Assembly: GCA_015067005.1 (NCBI GenBank)
Contig: SVNH01000016.1
Span: forward strand, 22,130-86,129
DNA length: 64,000 nt
Direction of reading: 5' to 3'
Source of the DNA: Ruminococcus flavefaciens
Lineage (GTDB): Bacteria > Bacillota > Clostridia > Oscillospirales > Ruminococcaceae
Position numbers and translations under genes: made by a program. This document shows positions 9,704-18,476 of this stretch, in pieces (positions within the stretch are counted from its first letter, which is position 1; every line of letters begins with the position of its first letter). Under the pieces are notes generated by a model, which was given only the letters and a program-made list of their open reading frames with translations, had not been told where the DNA came from and did not search any database.

Positions 9704-10303
9704 ATGAAGAGGAAAATAAAGAGATACAAGTCTAATGTATATATGTGGTTAAGCGGTTGGATACTTGTTTTTTCCGGTGTGGTATACTTAAATATGTACA
9801 TAGCAGCGAAAAACTGGCTGGATAAATACGAAGAGATAAGCTTTATAGAAATAGTTATGTTTATCCCGATGCTTGTACATATTCTGTATAACGAAGTATA
9901 CAATGCCGCACTTACGGCTGGCTTGATAATCGGAATTCCATGTTTAGTGACCGGCGCAGTATTTATTGCACTTTCTGTGCCTTATCTCGGAAGAATGCGT
10001 GAGATAAGAGGACTGAAGCAGCAGAATGACGGATACCTGCCGGATGATTTGATCGAGGAAATGCATGAGTCCGGCGAGTTAAACGATGTGGAGTATAAAG
10101 CGGAGCTGAAAAGAAATCAGAGCAAACCGCTGATCGTGACACCGAAGCCTTTATGGAAGCAGATACTGCTCAAGGTGATGCTTGCTGCCGGATTTGTTTT
10201 CACTGTGTTTTTGTCAACGGCGGCGTTGACTTTGCTGTTTTTCCTCGGACGGATATTCTTTATGATCCTGAAGAGCGGCTTTGCATCATACTGGGGAATT
10301 TAG
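9704..10303 (+). CDS. Membrane protein with SHOCT-like tail, paralogue of the next gene
   Basis: I choose the start at 9704 (199 residues), because MKRKIKRYKSN there aligns with the start of the downstream paralogue; an upstream ATG at 9653 would run through the 9668-9686 hairpin. The order is a hydrophobic segment near residues 12-33, one near 70-95, a cytosolic stretch beginning PYLGRMREIRG, and a hydrophobic C-terminus. The segment LIEEMHESGELNDVEYKAEL resembles the SHOCT short helical module. The function is unknown. It is followed after one base by its paralogue, so the two are probably translationally coupled. Confidence 0.6.
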   Translation: MKRKIKRYKSNVYMWLSGWILVFSGVVYLNMYIAAKNWLDKYEEISFIEIVMFIPMLVHILYNEVYNAALTAGLIIGIPCLVTGAVFIALSVPYLGRMREIRGLKQQNDGYLPDDLIEEMHESGELNDVEYKAELKRNQSKPLIVTPKPLWKQILLKVMLAAGFVFTVFLSTAALTLLFFLGRIFFMILKSGFASYWGI

Positions 10304-10304
10304 C

Positions 10305-10871
10305 ATGAAAAGGATGATAAAAAAGTACAGCAGCAACCGCTTTCTGCTGATTTCTGCTGTTGTAAATATGTTCATCGGCGCAGCGCTGCTGGGAATGTTT
10401 TTTGCTTTTCATTATGTTACGGATGATCTTTCAAAAGATGTAAGCACAGTTGAGATACTCCTTATTCTGCCGGCATTGTGTCACATTATTGCGTGGTATA
10501 TCATGAGCTTACTGGAAACAGTCGGGCTTGCCGCAGGTATATTTTTCACAATAAGCGCTATTGTCTGCTTTGTGCTTGTGTTTCCATACATGGGACGTAT
10601 GCGTGAGATAAGCAAGGCTCGCAGAAAAAACGCCAAAAAGATACCGAAGGAACTGCTTACGGAAATGCTCCGGACCGGTGAACTTGATAAAAACGAGTAT
10701 GATCGTGAAATTGCGAAGTATGAGCAGGAGATCAGGACATCTGCTGACGGCGGGAGGTCTCAGGTTGCGGCAAAGACGATTCTTCTCCGTATACTTGCGG
10801 TTATTGCTGCCGGAGCACTGATGATAGGTCTGCCGGTGCTGATAGGGCATATTCTCGGTATACTTCATTAA
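10305..10871 (+). CDS. Membrane protein with SHOCT-like tail, tandem paralogue
   Basis: The 188-residue protein starts MKRMIKKYSSN, one base after the stop of the preceding gene, with GGGGA as ribosome site. It shares the layout of its neighbour: two N-terminal membrane segments, the conserved PYMGRMREIS motif, a SHOCT-like helix pair (ELLTEMLRTGELDKNEYDRE) and a final membrane segment. The pair probably arose by tandem duplication and may form a heteromer; that is an inference. No enzymatic motif is visible. Confidence 0.6.
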   Translation: MKRMIKKYSSNRFLLISAVVNMFIGAALLGMFFAFHYVTDDLSKDVSTVEILLILPALCHIIAWYIMSLLETVGLAAGIFFTISAIVCFVLVFPYMGRMREISKARRKNAKKIPKELLTEMLRTGELDKNEYDREIAKYEQEIRTSADGGRSQVAAKTILLRILAVIAAGALMIGLPVLIGHILGILH

Positions 10872-10891
10872 AATAGCAAAAGGAATAATGT

Positions 10892-11551
10892 ATGAATAAA
10901 CTTAAAGGTGCAATTTTTGATATGGACGGTCTTATGATCGACACTGAAAAGCTGTATCTCCGCTACTGGAAGCAGTCTGCGGCGGATTTCGGCTATGATA
11001 TGCGCGATGAGCACGTTTATGCGATAAGAAGTCTTGCCCGGAAGTATTCGATACCGATGCTGAAAGGCTTTTTCGGCGAGGATTTCCCGACTGAGGAGGT
11101 ACGCGCACATCGTACAGAACTCATAAACGCGCACGTTGAAAAGAACGGCATCGAGCTGAAAAAAGGTCTCTTTCAGCTGCTTGACTATTTGCAGGACAGA
11201 GGTGTAAAGCTTGCTGTGGCTACGGCTACCCCGCGTGAAAGAACAATGCTCTATCTCAGTAAGATAGGGGCGGCAGAGCGTTTTGACGCGATCATATGCG
11301 GCGACATGGTAACGGTCGGAAAGCCTGATCCTGAGATATATTTAACTGCGGCAAGAGAACTCGGACTTCCGGCAGAGGAATGTGCGGCGTTTGAGGATTC
11401 GCCGAACGGTCTCAAGGCAGCAAGAAGTGCAGGCTGTAAAGTAATAATGATACCTGATATGACTCAGCCTCAGCCGGAGGACGAGCCGTTTTACGATGCG
11501 GTATACAGCAGTCTTGATGAGGCGATAGCGTTTTTTGAAAGGGGAAAGTGA
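10892..11551 (+). CDS. HAD-superfamily hydrolase, beta-phosphoglucomutase-like
   Basis: This 219-residue cytoplasmic phosphatase or mutase has all four HAD motifs: FDMDGLMIDTE (nucleophile Asp near residue 10), ATATPRE (motif II), Lys in VGKPDPEIY and the acidic pair in AFEDSPNGLKAA. The helical cap inserted after motif I places it with the PGMB/phosphatase-like group. The substrate cannot be told from sequence. AAGGA precedes the ATG. It lies 20 bases after the SHOCT-like pair and directly before a small gene, so all four may form an operon. Confidence 0.85.
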   Translation: MNKLKGAIFDMDGLMIDTEKLYLRYWKQSAADFGYDMRDEHVYAIRSLARKYSIPMLKGFFGEDFPTEEVRAHRTELINAHVEKNGIELKKGLFQLLDYLQDRGVKLAVATATPRERTMLYLSKIGAAERFDAIICGDMVTVGKPDPEIYLTAARELGLPAEECAAFEDSPNGLKAARSAGCKVIMIPDMTQPQPEDEPFYDAVYSSLDEAIAFFERGK

Positions 11552-11552
11552 T

Positions 11553-11807
11553 ATGCCGAGTGTATCATCAGTGTTTGAAATACCGAATTTCTACTATTTC
11601 GAGAGCGGAAACAACTATTCCGGAAGCAAGGGGGATTTTGCCTATAAGATCGAGATAGGCGAGCGTTTCCGCGTTATGGTGTGGCATGGCAGACTGTGCT
11701 CTGACAAGGCTAAGATTGAGGACGAAGCCAACTTCGATTTTACGCAGGAAGGCTTCGACCAGATGATAAAATGGCTCGATAATGCTTATGATGGTGATCG
11801 TTCTTGA
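11553..11807 (+). CDS. Small conserved-looking protein, unknown function
   Basis: 84 residues from the ATG at 11553, which lies one base after the HAD stop and has GGGGAAAGTG as ribosome site; an in-frame upstream ATG at 11535 is inside the HAD gene and less likely. The sequence is soluble and acidic, with aromatic-rich FYYFESGNNY and a C-terminal QMIKWLDNAYDGD. No domain is recognised. Translational coupling to the HAD gene suggests a related role. Confidence 0.6.
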   Translation: MPSVSSVFEIPNFYYFESGNNYSGSKGDFAYKIEIGERFRVMVWHGRLCSDKAKIEDEANFDFTQEGFDQMIKWLDNAYDGDRS

Positions 11808-11929
11808 GTTTATTGTATAAATAACGTGTTTTGGAACTGTATTTATTACAAAAACAGCTGATTTCGTAATAAAAATATTACAAAAGTAATACAATTTCAA
11901 AATATCAGGTGTTTTCCTTGCACAAACAG

Positions 11930-11958
11930 TTGACTTTTTCGTTTTTTGCTGTTAAAAT
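11930..11958 (+). promoter_or_regulatory. Promoter of the pseudokinase gene
   Basis: TTGACT, 17-bp spacer, TAAAAT, 52 bases before the TTG start. Confidence 0.75.
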
Positions 11959-12010
11959 AGATATGATGTCTTACTATGCTTACATCAATCCATTTTAAGG
12001 AGGAACTGCT

Positions 12011-14074
12011 TTGGGAGAACATAGATTCTGTTATAGATGCATGGAAAAGTACGATTCCGGTGTCAATGTATGTCCGCACTGCGGATATGACGACCGTACT
12101 CCGTCTGATCCGATGTATATAACTCCCGGTACGATACTCCACGACAGATACCTTGTCGGCGTTCTGATCGAAAACAACGGTGAGGGCGCTTCATACGCAG
12201 GCTATGATATGTCAACGGAATGCAGGGTTCTGCTCAGAGAATATATGCCAATAAGCCTCTGCACAAGAGTTAAGGATAAGGCAACTATCAGCGTCAATTA
12301 CAACAACCTTGCAAAATACAAGGCTTTTATGGCTGAATATACCGAACTTAACAAGTCTCTTGCACGTCTTAGGAACGATTCAAATATCAATCCTGTGCTG
12401 GATATGTTTGCAGAGAATAATACGACCTATACAGTCTTTGAGCATATCGAAGGCGTTAAAATGCTCGATTATCTCAAGGAAAATGCAGGCGAACTCAGCT
12501 GGGAACAGGTATCACGTCTTTTCCCACCGCTTTTTACTACTATCGGCAGACTTCATAACGCAGGTATAATCCACCGCGCTATAAGTCCGGACACTGTTTA
12601 TATGACCAATAAGGGCGAACTCAGACTTACCGGTTTCTGTATCTCGCCTGTCAGAACGGCAAATGCCGGTCTTGAATACGAACTCTTCAAGGGCTATGCA
12701 GCCCCTGAACAGTATTCTGCAAGTATCAGCAGCAGACAGGGCTCGTGGACTGACGTTTACGGTATCTGTGCGCTGATATACCGCTCACTTACCGGATGTA
12801 TGCCGGCTGATTCGACAAGCCGTCTGAACCACGATGACCTCTGCGAACCTCAGATGCTGAATGCACATATCCCGCAGCACGTTTCAAGAGTTATCATGGA
12901 AGGCATGAATCTCAATGTCCGCGATCGTATACAGACTATCACAGAGCTCGTTACAAGGCTCTTTGAACAGCCGCCTGTGATAAGAAACGCTGCACCTGTT
13001 CCGGAACAGCCGGTCAATAACGGCGGCTATAATCAGTATCCGCAGAACGCTGCGCCTGATATGTATCAGCAGCCGATGAACAATGTACCGGATATGTACC
13101 AGCAGCCGCAGTATCAGAACAATATCCCGCCTCAGGGCTATAATAATTACCCGTATCCGAACAACGGCTACTATGAAGAGGATGATTACCGCTACGAGAA
13201 GGTAAATACCGTTGACAGGATAAAGGTACCGATCATCATAGCTATACTTCTTATGGCTATACTGATGATAATAATCGTTGTTATCTACAACATACTCCAT
13301 GATCCTACAAGAGATGACAATACTTCAAATAAGGCTGCTACAACAGTTTCGGATAACGTTGTTTCGGGAACTACCGGTGCTTCAACTGAGGCTTCATCTG
13401 ATGCTCAGGATACAGAAGTCCCTGTGCTTGTAGGCAAGTTCTACTCGCATGAAAAGGAAAAATGGAAGGATTACTTCAATCTTGATCCTACCTATGAGTA
13501 TAACAACGATTACCCTGATAACGATATGATCTTCTATCAGGAGATAGACGCCGGCAATATGATAAACAAAGGCGGCGTTATCAAGGTCAAGGTAAGCAAG
13601 GGACCTGAATCCTCGGTCATCCCTGATTATAACGGGCTTACTGTTGCTCAGTATAAGAGCAAACTCGAACAGGCTGGTATCTCGGATTTCAATTATCAGT
13701 TCCTGCCGGCAAATCTTTACTACGGCGTTCCTGATTCAGTAGTTGAGATACAGGTAGACGGAAAGAGAGTAGCTCCGGGTACTTACTTCAGCAACAAGGA
13801 GAATAAGAAGCTTACTGTTTATTACCTCGATGCAAATGCTCAGGTTTATAAAGAACCCGAAACACAGGCAAATTATGAGGAACAGACAGAGGCTCAGCAG
13901 CAGGAATCTTCTACTGAAGCTAATCAGCAGCAGGATCCTCAACAGCAGCAACAGCAGGATCCTCAGCAACAGCAGCAACAGCAGCAGGATCCTCAGCAGC
14001 AACAGCAGCAGGATCCTCAGCAGCAACAGCAGAACAATGAAAACGATAATAATCCTGAATACGGCTGGCAATAA
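12011..14074 (+). CDS. Membrane PASTA-type Ser/Thr kinase homologue lacking catalytic residues (pseudokinase)
   Basis: The gene starts at TTG with a strong AAGGAGGA site. The 687-residue product has an N-terminal zinc ribbon (CYRC and CPHC), a kinase fold (about 45-320), a Pro/Asn/Gln-rich linker, one membrane helix (about 405-428), two PASTA-like segments (about 467-610) and a polyglutamine tail. Fold landmarks such as GYAAPEQYS and GSWTDVYG are kept. The beta-3 Lys is Arg (REYMP, residue 76), the HRD Asp is Ala (HRAISPD, 190) and DFG reads GFC (208-210). Catalysis is therefore unlikely; a role as a wall-precursor sensor or scaffold is inferred. The topology is cytoplasmic kinase with external PASTA. 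Confidence 0.85.
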   Translation: MGEHRFCYRCMEKYDSGVNVCPHCGYDDRTPSDPMYITPGTILHDRYLVGVLIENNGEGASYAGYDMSTECRVLLREYMPISLCTRVKDKATISVNYNNLAKYKAFMAEYTELNKSLARLRNDSNINPVLDMFAENNTTYTVFEHIEGVKMLDYLKENAGELSWEQVSRLFPPLFTTIGRLHNAGIIHRAISPDTVYMTNKGELRLTGFCISPVRTANAGLEYELFKGYAAPEQYSASISSRQGSWTDVYGICALIYRSLTGCMPADSTSRLNHDDLCEPQMLNAHIPQHVSRVIMEGMNLNVRDRIQTITELVTRLFEQPPVIRNAAPVPEQPVNNGGYNQYPQNAAPDMYQQPMNNVPDMYQQPQYQNNIPPQGYNNYPYPNNGYYEEDDYRYEKVNTVDRIKVPIIIAILLMAILMIIIVVIYNILHDPTRDDNTSNKAATTVSDNVVSGTTGASTEASSDAQDTEVPVLVGKFYSHEKEKWKDYFNLDPTYEYNNDYPDNDMIFYQEIDAGNMINKGGVIKVKVSKGPESSVIPDYNGLTVAQYKSKLEQAGISDFNYQFLPANLYYGVPDSVVEIQVDGKRVAPGTYFSNKENKKLTVYYLDANAQVYKEPETQANYEEQTEAQQQESSTEANQQQDPQQQQQQDPQQQQQQQQDPQQQQQQDPQQQQQNNENDNNPEYGWQ
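13920..14035 (+). repeat. CAG/CAA trinucleotide tract with repeated GATCCTCA units
   Basis: The tract encodes runs of Gln separated by Asp-Pro. Four DPQ boundaries divide Gln runs of different lengths, which is typical of slippage-prone coding DNA. Confidence 0.85.
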
Positions 14075-14086
14075 TACTGAATAGCG

Positions 14087-14111
14087 AAGGGCGGCGATTG
14101 CCGCCCTTTTT
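14087..14111 (+). terminator. Terminator of the pseudokinase gene
   Basis: AGGGCGGC gatt GCCGCCCT followed by TTTTTC, 13 bases after the stop. Confidence 0.9.
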
Positions 14112-14127
14112 CAGCGGCTTTAAGGAC

Positions 14128-14156
14128 TTGCATTCCTTATGTATATCTGCTATAAT
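14128..14156 (+). promoter_or_regulatory. Promoter of the M42 peptidase operon
   Basis: TTGCAT, 17-bp spacer, TATAAT, 48 bases before the first gene. Confidence 0.8.
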
Positions 14157-14204
14157 AAATGTGAATGTTCAGCGGCGTAATTTGTACTTGAAAGGTGATA
14201 GACC

Positions 14205-15221
14205 ATGAATATAAAAGATACGATCATATCTCTCTGCGAAGCGAATGGTGCTTCCGGAAATGAAATACCGGCAGCAGAGCTTGCTTTGTCAATGCTGAAA
14301 AAGTATTGCGGCGATGCTGAGATAGTAAACGGCAATGTTATCGGCAGCTTCGGAGTACATAAGGAAGGTCTGCCGGAGATAGTCCTCGATGCTCATATAG
14401 ATCAGGTAGGATTCATAGTTACACATATTACGGACGAAGGTTTCATAAAAGTCGGAAATCTCGGCGGTATCGACCGCAGACTCCTTCCTGCACAGCCGGT
14501 GACAGTTCATGGAAAAAGCGACATAAAGGGCGTTATCTGTTCTGTCCCCCCTCATCTTATCAGCGGCGAGAACGGCGTTCTGAGTATTGACGAGGTATCG
14601 GTCGATACGGGATATTCCAAAGAAGAACTGGAAAAGATCGTTTCGCCGGGAGACAGCATCACATTTGATGTCAGATGCAGACAGCTTGCCGGACACTGTA
14701 TTACAGGCGGCGCTATGGACGACCGCTGCGGAGTTGCGGCAATACTCTATGCACTCGAACTTATAGGAAATTCTGAAACTGCATACAATGTAAGCGTAAT
14801 TTTCTCAACTCAGGAGGAGCTCGGCGAGCGCGGTGCAAAAATAGGCGCATTTCGTCTTGATCCTGATTATGCGATCGCAGTTGACGTTTCATTTGCTTAC
14901 GCTGTCGGTGAGGACGAGCAGAAGTGCGGAAAACTCGGAAAAGGTCCTATGATCGGTATATCTCCGTGTCTTGACAGGAAGATGTCCTTTGATATTATAG
15001 CAGCTGCTGAAAAGAATGATATTCCATATCAGCGCGAGGTCATGAGCGGCATGACTTCCACAAATGCTGACCGCTATTCCGTGAACCGTGAGGGTGCAAA
15101 GGCTTCAACTGTCTCGATCCCGCTCAGAAATATGCATACACCGGTCGAGGTGATCGACCTGCGTGATGTTGACTATACAGCAAGACTTATTGCAGAATTT
15201 ATCAAGGGGGCTCAGTCATGA
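14205..15221 (+). CDS. M42-family metallo-aminopeptidase (first of a pair)
   Basis: This 338-residue cytoplasmic dinuclear metal peptidase belongs to the glutamyl aminopeptidase/'cellulase M' family, which trims peptides and forms large TET-like assemblies in characterised members. Metal and catalytic residues are visible: His and Asp in DAHIDQVGF (64, 66), Asp in MDDRCGV, the Glu pair in STQEELGERG, Asp in AVDVSF and a late His in NMHTPVE. AAGGTGATAG precedes the ATG. It overlaps the next peptidase gene by four bases (ATGA), so the two are translationally coupled. Confidence 0.9.
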   Translation: MNIKDTIISLCEANGASGNEIPAAELALSMLKKYCGDAEIVNGNVIGSFGVHKEGLPEIVLDAHIDQVGFIVTHITDEGFIKVGNLGGIDRRLLPAQPVTVHGKSDIKGVICSVPPHLISGENGVLSIDEVSVDTGYSKEELEKIVSPGDSITFDVRCRQLAGHCITGGAMDDRCGVAAILYALELIGNSETAYNVSVIFSTQEELGERGAKIGAFRLDPDYAIAVDVSFAYAVGEDEQKCGKLGKGPMIGISPCLDRKMSFDIIAAAEKNDIPYQREVMSGMTSTNADRYSVNREGAKASTVSIPLRNMHTPVEVIDLRDVDYTARLIAEFIKGAQS

Positions 15222-16249
15222 AGGAACTGCTCAGAGAACTCTGCCTGATCGACGGAGTTTCAGGTGATGAAAACGATGTCCGCGAGGCTATAATCGAAAA
15301 AGTCAAGGATGTCTGCGAATACCGCGTTGATCCTCTCGGAAGTCTTATATGCTTCAAAAAAGGCAGGAAGAAGCCTGAAAAGAAGCTTATGATATGTGCA
15401 CATATGGATGAGGTAGGCTTCATAGTGACCTATATCCGTGCGGACGGCACTCTGTGCTTCGGAAATGTCGGCGGTATCGACACTTCTGTTATAATCGGCA
15501 GACAGGTCACTGTAAAAAGCAGTATTACCGGCGAGAAGCTTTACGGCGTTATCGGCTCAACAGCCGTTCATAATCTCAGCAAGGAACAGCGCGAAAAAGC
15601 ACCTTCCAAGGACAGCCTCTATATTGACATCGGTGCGGCTGATAAGGCGGAAGCTGAAAAGCTTGTGGCTCAGGGAGACTGTGCTTATTTTGTCTCGGAG
15701 TTCGAGGACTTCGGCGGAAAGCGCGTGAAATGCAAGGCAATAGACGATCGTGCAGGATGTGCTATGATGATAAAACTCATGCATGAGGAGCTTGAATACG
15801 ATACATACTTCGTTTTCAATGTTCAGGAGGAAATAGGTCTGCGCGGCTCGACTGCTTCTTCGTTTGCAGTTGCACCGGATTTTGCGATAGTCCTCGAAGC
15901 GACAACGGCAGCTGATATTGACGGCTCTTCCGGAGCAAAGCGTGTCTGCGAACTCGGAAAAGGTCCGGTCGTATCATTCATGGACAGGAGTACAGTTTAC
16001 GACAAGGAATTATACCGCCTTGCTTTTGACATAGCAGCAGAAGAAGGCTTCCCTTGTCAGACCAAATCAATGGTAGCAGGCGGAAATGATGCAGGTGCGA
16101 TACATATAAGCGGAAAAGGAGTGCGTACTATCGCAGTTTCAGTGCCATGCAGGTATCTGCATTCACCTTCATGCGTCATCGACACTGACGATTATGAAAA
16201 CTCCTGCCGGCTTGTGAGAATTCTTGCAGAAAGGATCTGCGCTCTATGA
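15218..16249 (+). CDS. M42-family metallo-aminopeptidase (second of a pair)
   Basis: This 343-residue paralogue of the preceding gene shows the same motifs: CAHMDEVGF, AIDDRAGC, NVQEEIGLRG, the acidic LEATTAADI in place of AVDVSF, and a late His in YLHSPSC. The start overlaps the upstream stop as ATGA. The pair may form a mixed oligomer with different peptide preference; this is inference. It in turn overlaps the GNAT gene by four bases. Confidence 0.9.
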   Translation: MKELLRELCLIDGVSGDENDVREAIIEKVKDVCEYRVDPLGSLICFKKGRKKPEKKLMICAHMDEVGFIVTYIRADGTLCFGNVGGIDTSVIIGRQVTVKSSITGEKLYGVIGSTAVHNLSKEQREKAPSKDSLYIDIGAADKAEAEKLVAQGDCAYFVSEFEDFGGKRVKCKAIDDRAGCAMMIKLMHEELEYDTYFVFNVQEEIGLRGSTASSFAVAPDFAIVLEATTAADIDGSSGAKRVCELGKGPVVSFMDRSTVYDKELYRLAFDIAAEEGFPCQTKSMVAGGNDAGAIHISGKGVRTIAVSVPCRYLHSPSCVIDTDDYENSCRLVRILAERICAL

Positions 16250-17046
16250 TAAAACTCATCGAACATGAGCATGAACTCGACAGCGCTCTGCTGAACAAAA
16301 CTCTCAACGGCAAGAAAATGCTTGCCTATATGAGGGCTTACGGTCCGAATTACGAGTTCTGCCGTTTTTATAAAATAGTCGGAGATTACGGCGGGGAAGG
16401 GTATATGTTTATCATCAATTCAACGCTGATAATCTGCGCTGACGAATACCTTGAACCAAGTGAGGAACTCAACCTCTTTGTAAGTATGAATGTTCCGTTC
16501 CGTATTGAGGGGGATCAGCGCGTTCTTGAGGGCATAAAGATCCCTGAACGCTATCAGACTCTCAATCGTACCATTTTTGAACTCATTCCGGATGATGCTT
16601 CGCTTGAATCTATCGAGGAACACGTTGAATTTAACCCGAAGCTTACGGATGTTTACAAGATACTCAGTGAGGGCTTCCCGAATATTGCGGATTTTTCACT
16701 GTGGTATACCGATACTTCTCACCGCTGCCGTCATGGCATCAGCAGGGTGTTCACTTACCGCGGCTCGACTACTGCTTCGGCAGTCTTTGACATCGGAAGC
16801 ACCGTGCTTATCGGACAGGTCGCAACTAACGTTGCTGCCCGCGGAAGAGGCTATGCGCGTGAATTCCTGAAATGGCTCGCAAAATTCTTCAACGGACTTG
16901 GAAAACGTGCATATCTGCTTGCACTCGATGTCCGCGTAAGCTTCTATAAGGAAATAGGCTTCAAGGTAGTTGGAAAGGAAATAGTCCTTGAACGTATCGA
17001 CATAGTAAAGGACAGCGCTTCAAAGGGCAAGCTTGCCGATAAATAA
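16246..17046 (+). CDS. GNAT-family N-acetyltransferase-like protein
   Basis: The 266-residue protein has a C-terminal acetyl-CoA-binding motif, AARGRGYAREFLKWL, of the GNAT fold, ending in a typical YKEIGFKVVG strand. The N-terminal half (about 130 residues) is not recognised and probably packs as a second GNAT-like domain. The acceptor is unknown. ATGA overlap with the M42 gene places it in the peptidase operon, so action on peptides or amino acids is plausible but unproven. Confidence 0.7.
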   Translation: MIKLIEHEHELDSALLNKTLNGKKMLAYMRAYGPNYEFCRFYKIVGDYGGEGYMFIINSTLIICADEYLEPSEELNLFVSMNVPFRIEGDQRVLEGIKIPERYQTLNRTIFELIPDDASLESIEEHVEFNPKLTDVYKILSEGFPNIADFSLWYTDTSHRCRHGISRVFTYRGSTTASAVFDIGSTVLIGQVATNVAARGRGYAREFLKWLAKFFNGLGKRAYLLALDVRVSFYKEIGFKVVGKEIVLERIDIVKDSASKGKLADK

Positions 17047-17065
17047 TAATGCAGGAAGGGTAATT

Positions 17066-18334
17066 ATGAACAGCAGGATCTCTGAGATTTACAGTTTCGA
17101 TGAAAAACTTATGAAAACTGCTGCGGAGGCAGAAAAGAACTGCTCCGCAGCTTTTGAACGTATAAATTCTATCGCCGAATACAACGGTGCGAAGGTACTT
17201 AAAGCCTTCACCGACAACAAGGTAAGCGAGCCTTGCTTCTACGGCTCTACCGGCTATGGCTACGGCGATGTCGGACGCGAGGTCATTGATAAGGTCTTCG
17301 CTCAGGCACTTGGTACTGAGGATGCACTTGTACGCCACAATTTTGTTTCAGGAACTCACGCTCTTTCAGTAGCTCTTTTCGGAGTGCTCAGAACTGGCGA
17401 CAAGCTTGTTGCGATAACCGGAAAGCCTTACGATACTCTTGAAGAGGTCATCGGTATCAGCGGCGATAAGGGCAACGGCTCTCTCATGGACTATGGAGTT
17501 GAGTACGGACAGGTCGATCTCAATGAGGACGGCTCGCCGAAGCTTGAAGAAATAACAGAAGCAGTCAGGGGAGCGAAGGTCGCATACATACAGCGCTCGA
17601 GAGGCTATTCACTCAGACCTGCCTTCACTGTTGCCGATATTGAGAAAATGGTAAAAGCTGCACGAAAGGGCAATCCGGAGGTTATCGTAATGGTCGATAA
17701 CTGCTACGGCGAATTTGTTGAGGAAAGAGAGCCTTCGGCAGTCGGTGCGGATATAATGATCGGCTCGCTTATAAAGAATGCCGGCGGAGGTATCGCGCGT
17801 ACAGGAGGATATATCGCAGGACGCGCAGATCTCGTTGAACTTTGTTCATATCGTCTTACCTGTGTTGGAATGGGCAAGGAGGTCGGCTGCACTCTTGGCA
17901 TGAACCGTGAGCTTCTCCTCGGACTTTTCTTCGCGCCGGATGTTGTTGCAAATGCTATAAAGACCTCGGCTTTTGCAAGCGAACTCTTCACATCTCTTGG
18001 ATATGAGTGTTCTCCGCGAAAGGACGATGTGCGCGGCGACATCATAACAGCGATAAAGCTTGGCGATGAGGAAACACTATGTGCATTCTGCCGCGGTATC
18101 CAGAAGGGCGCTCCGGTAGATTCGTTCGTAACCCCTGAGCCGTGGGATATGCCGGGCTATTCGGACAAGGTGATAATGGCTGCCGGAGCTTTTACAGGCG
18201 GCGCTTCGATAGAGCTTTCCGCAGATGCACCTCTTCGTGAACCATATGCAGTATGGATGCAGGGCGGCATCACATACACCTCCGGCAAGATAGGTGTAAT
18301 GCTTGCAGCGGAAGAAATGATAAAAAATAAATGA
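17066..18334 (+). CDS. PLP-dependent methionine gamma-lyase/aluminum-resistance family protein
   Basis: The 422-residue protein starts at ATG 17066 with AGGAAGGG upstream; a more 5' ATG overlaps the GNAT gene. It has the family hallmark FYGSTGYGYGDVGRE, RHNFVSGTHALSVALF and GKPYDTLEEVIG. DNCYGEF binds the cofactor, and the Lys in IGSLIKNAGGG is the expected PLP lysine. Members are annotated as aluminum-resistance or cystathionine beta-lyase-like proteins; the true substrate is uncertain. It is the last gene of the M42 operon. Confidence 0.85.
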   Translation: MNSRISEIYSFDEKLMKTAAEAEKNCSAAFERINSIAEYNGAKVLKAFTDNKVSEPCFYGSTGYGYGDVGREVIDKVFAQALGTEDALVRHNFVSGTHALSVALFGVLRTGDKLVAITGKPYDTLEEVIGISGDKGNGSLMDYGVEYGQVDLNEDGSPKLEEITEAVRGAKVAYIQRSRGYSLRPAFTVADIEKMVKAARKGNPEVIVMVDNCYGEFVEEREPSAVGADIMIGSLIKNAGGGIARTGGYIAGRADLVELCSYRLTCVGMGKEVGCTLGMNRELLLGLFFAPDVVANAIKTSAFASELFTSLGYECSPRKDDVRGDIITAIKLGDEETLCAFCRGIQKGAPVDSFVTPEPWDMPGYSDKVIMAAGAFTGGASIELSADAPLREPYAVWMQGGITYTSGKIGVMLAAEEMIKNK

Positions 18335-18353
18335 AAAAATATTATTTCAGGAC

Positions 18354-18382
18354 TTTTCAAAAGGCTTTAAATGTGGTATAAT
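18354..18382 (+). promoter_or_regulatory. pcrA promoter
   Basis: TTTTCA, 17-bp spacer, TATAAT; the -35 is weak. Confidence 0.6.
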
Positions 18383-18476
18383 AGTATAAAATGCGGCAGG
18401 TTAGTTCGTTACGATGACCGGTAGTATATCAGATAGAAAAAATACCGGTGGGATAATAGAGTATTGGAGTTTTTCT

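Noticed and set aside
13736..14071. Antisense ORF of almost pure Leu/Ile repeats
   Set aside because: It is the reverse reading of the CAG/CAA tract in the pseudokinase gene.
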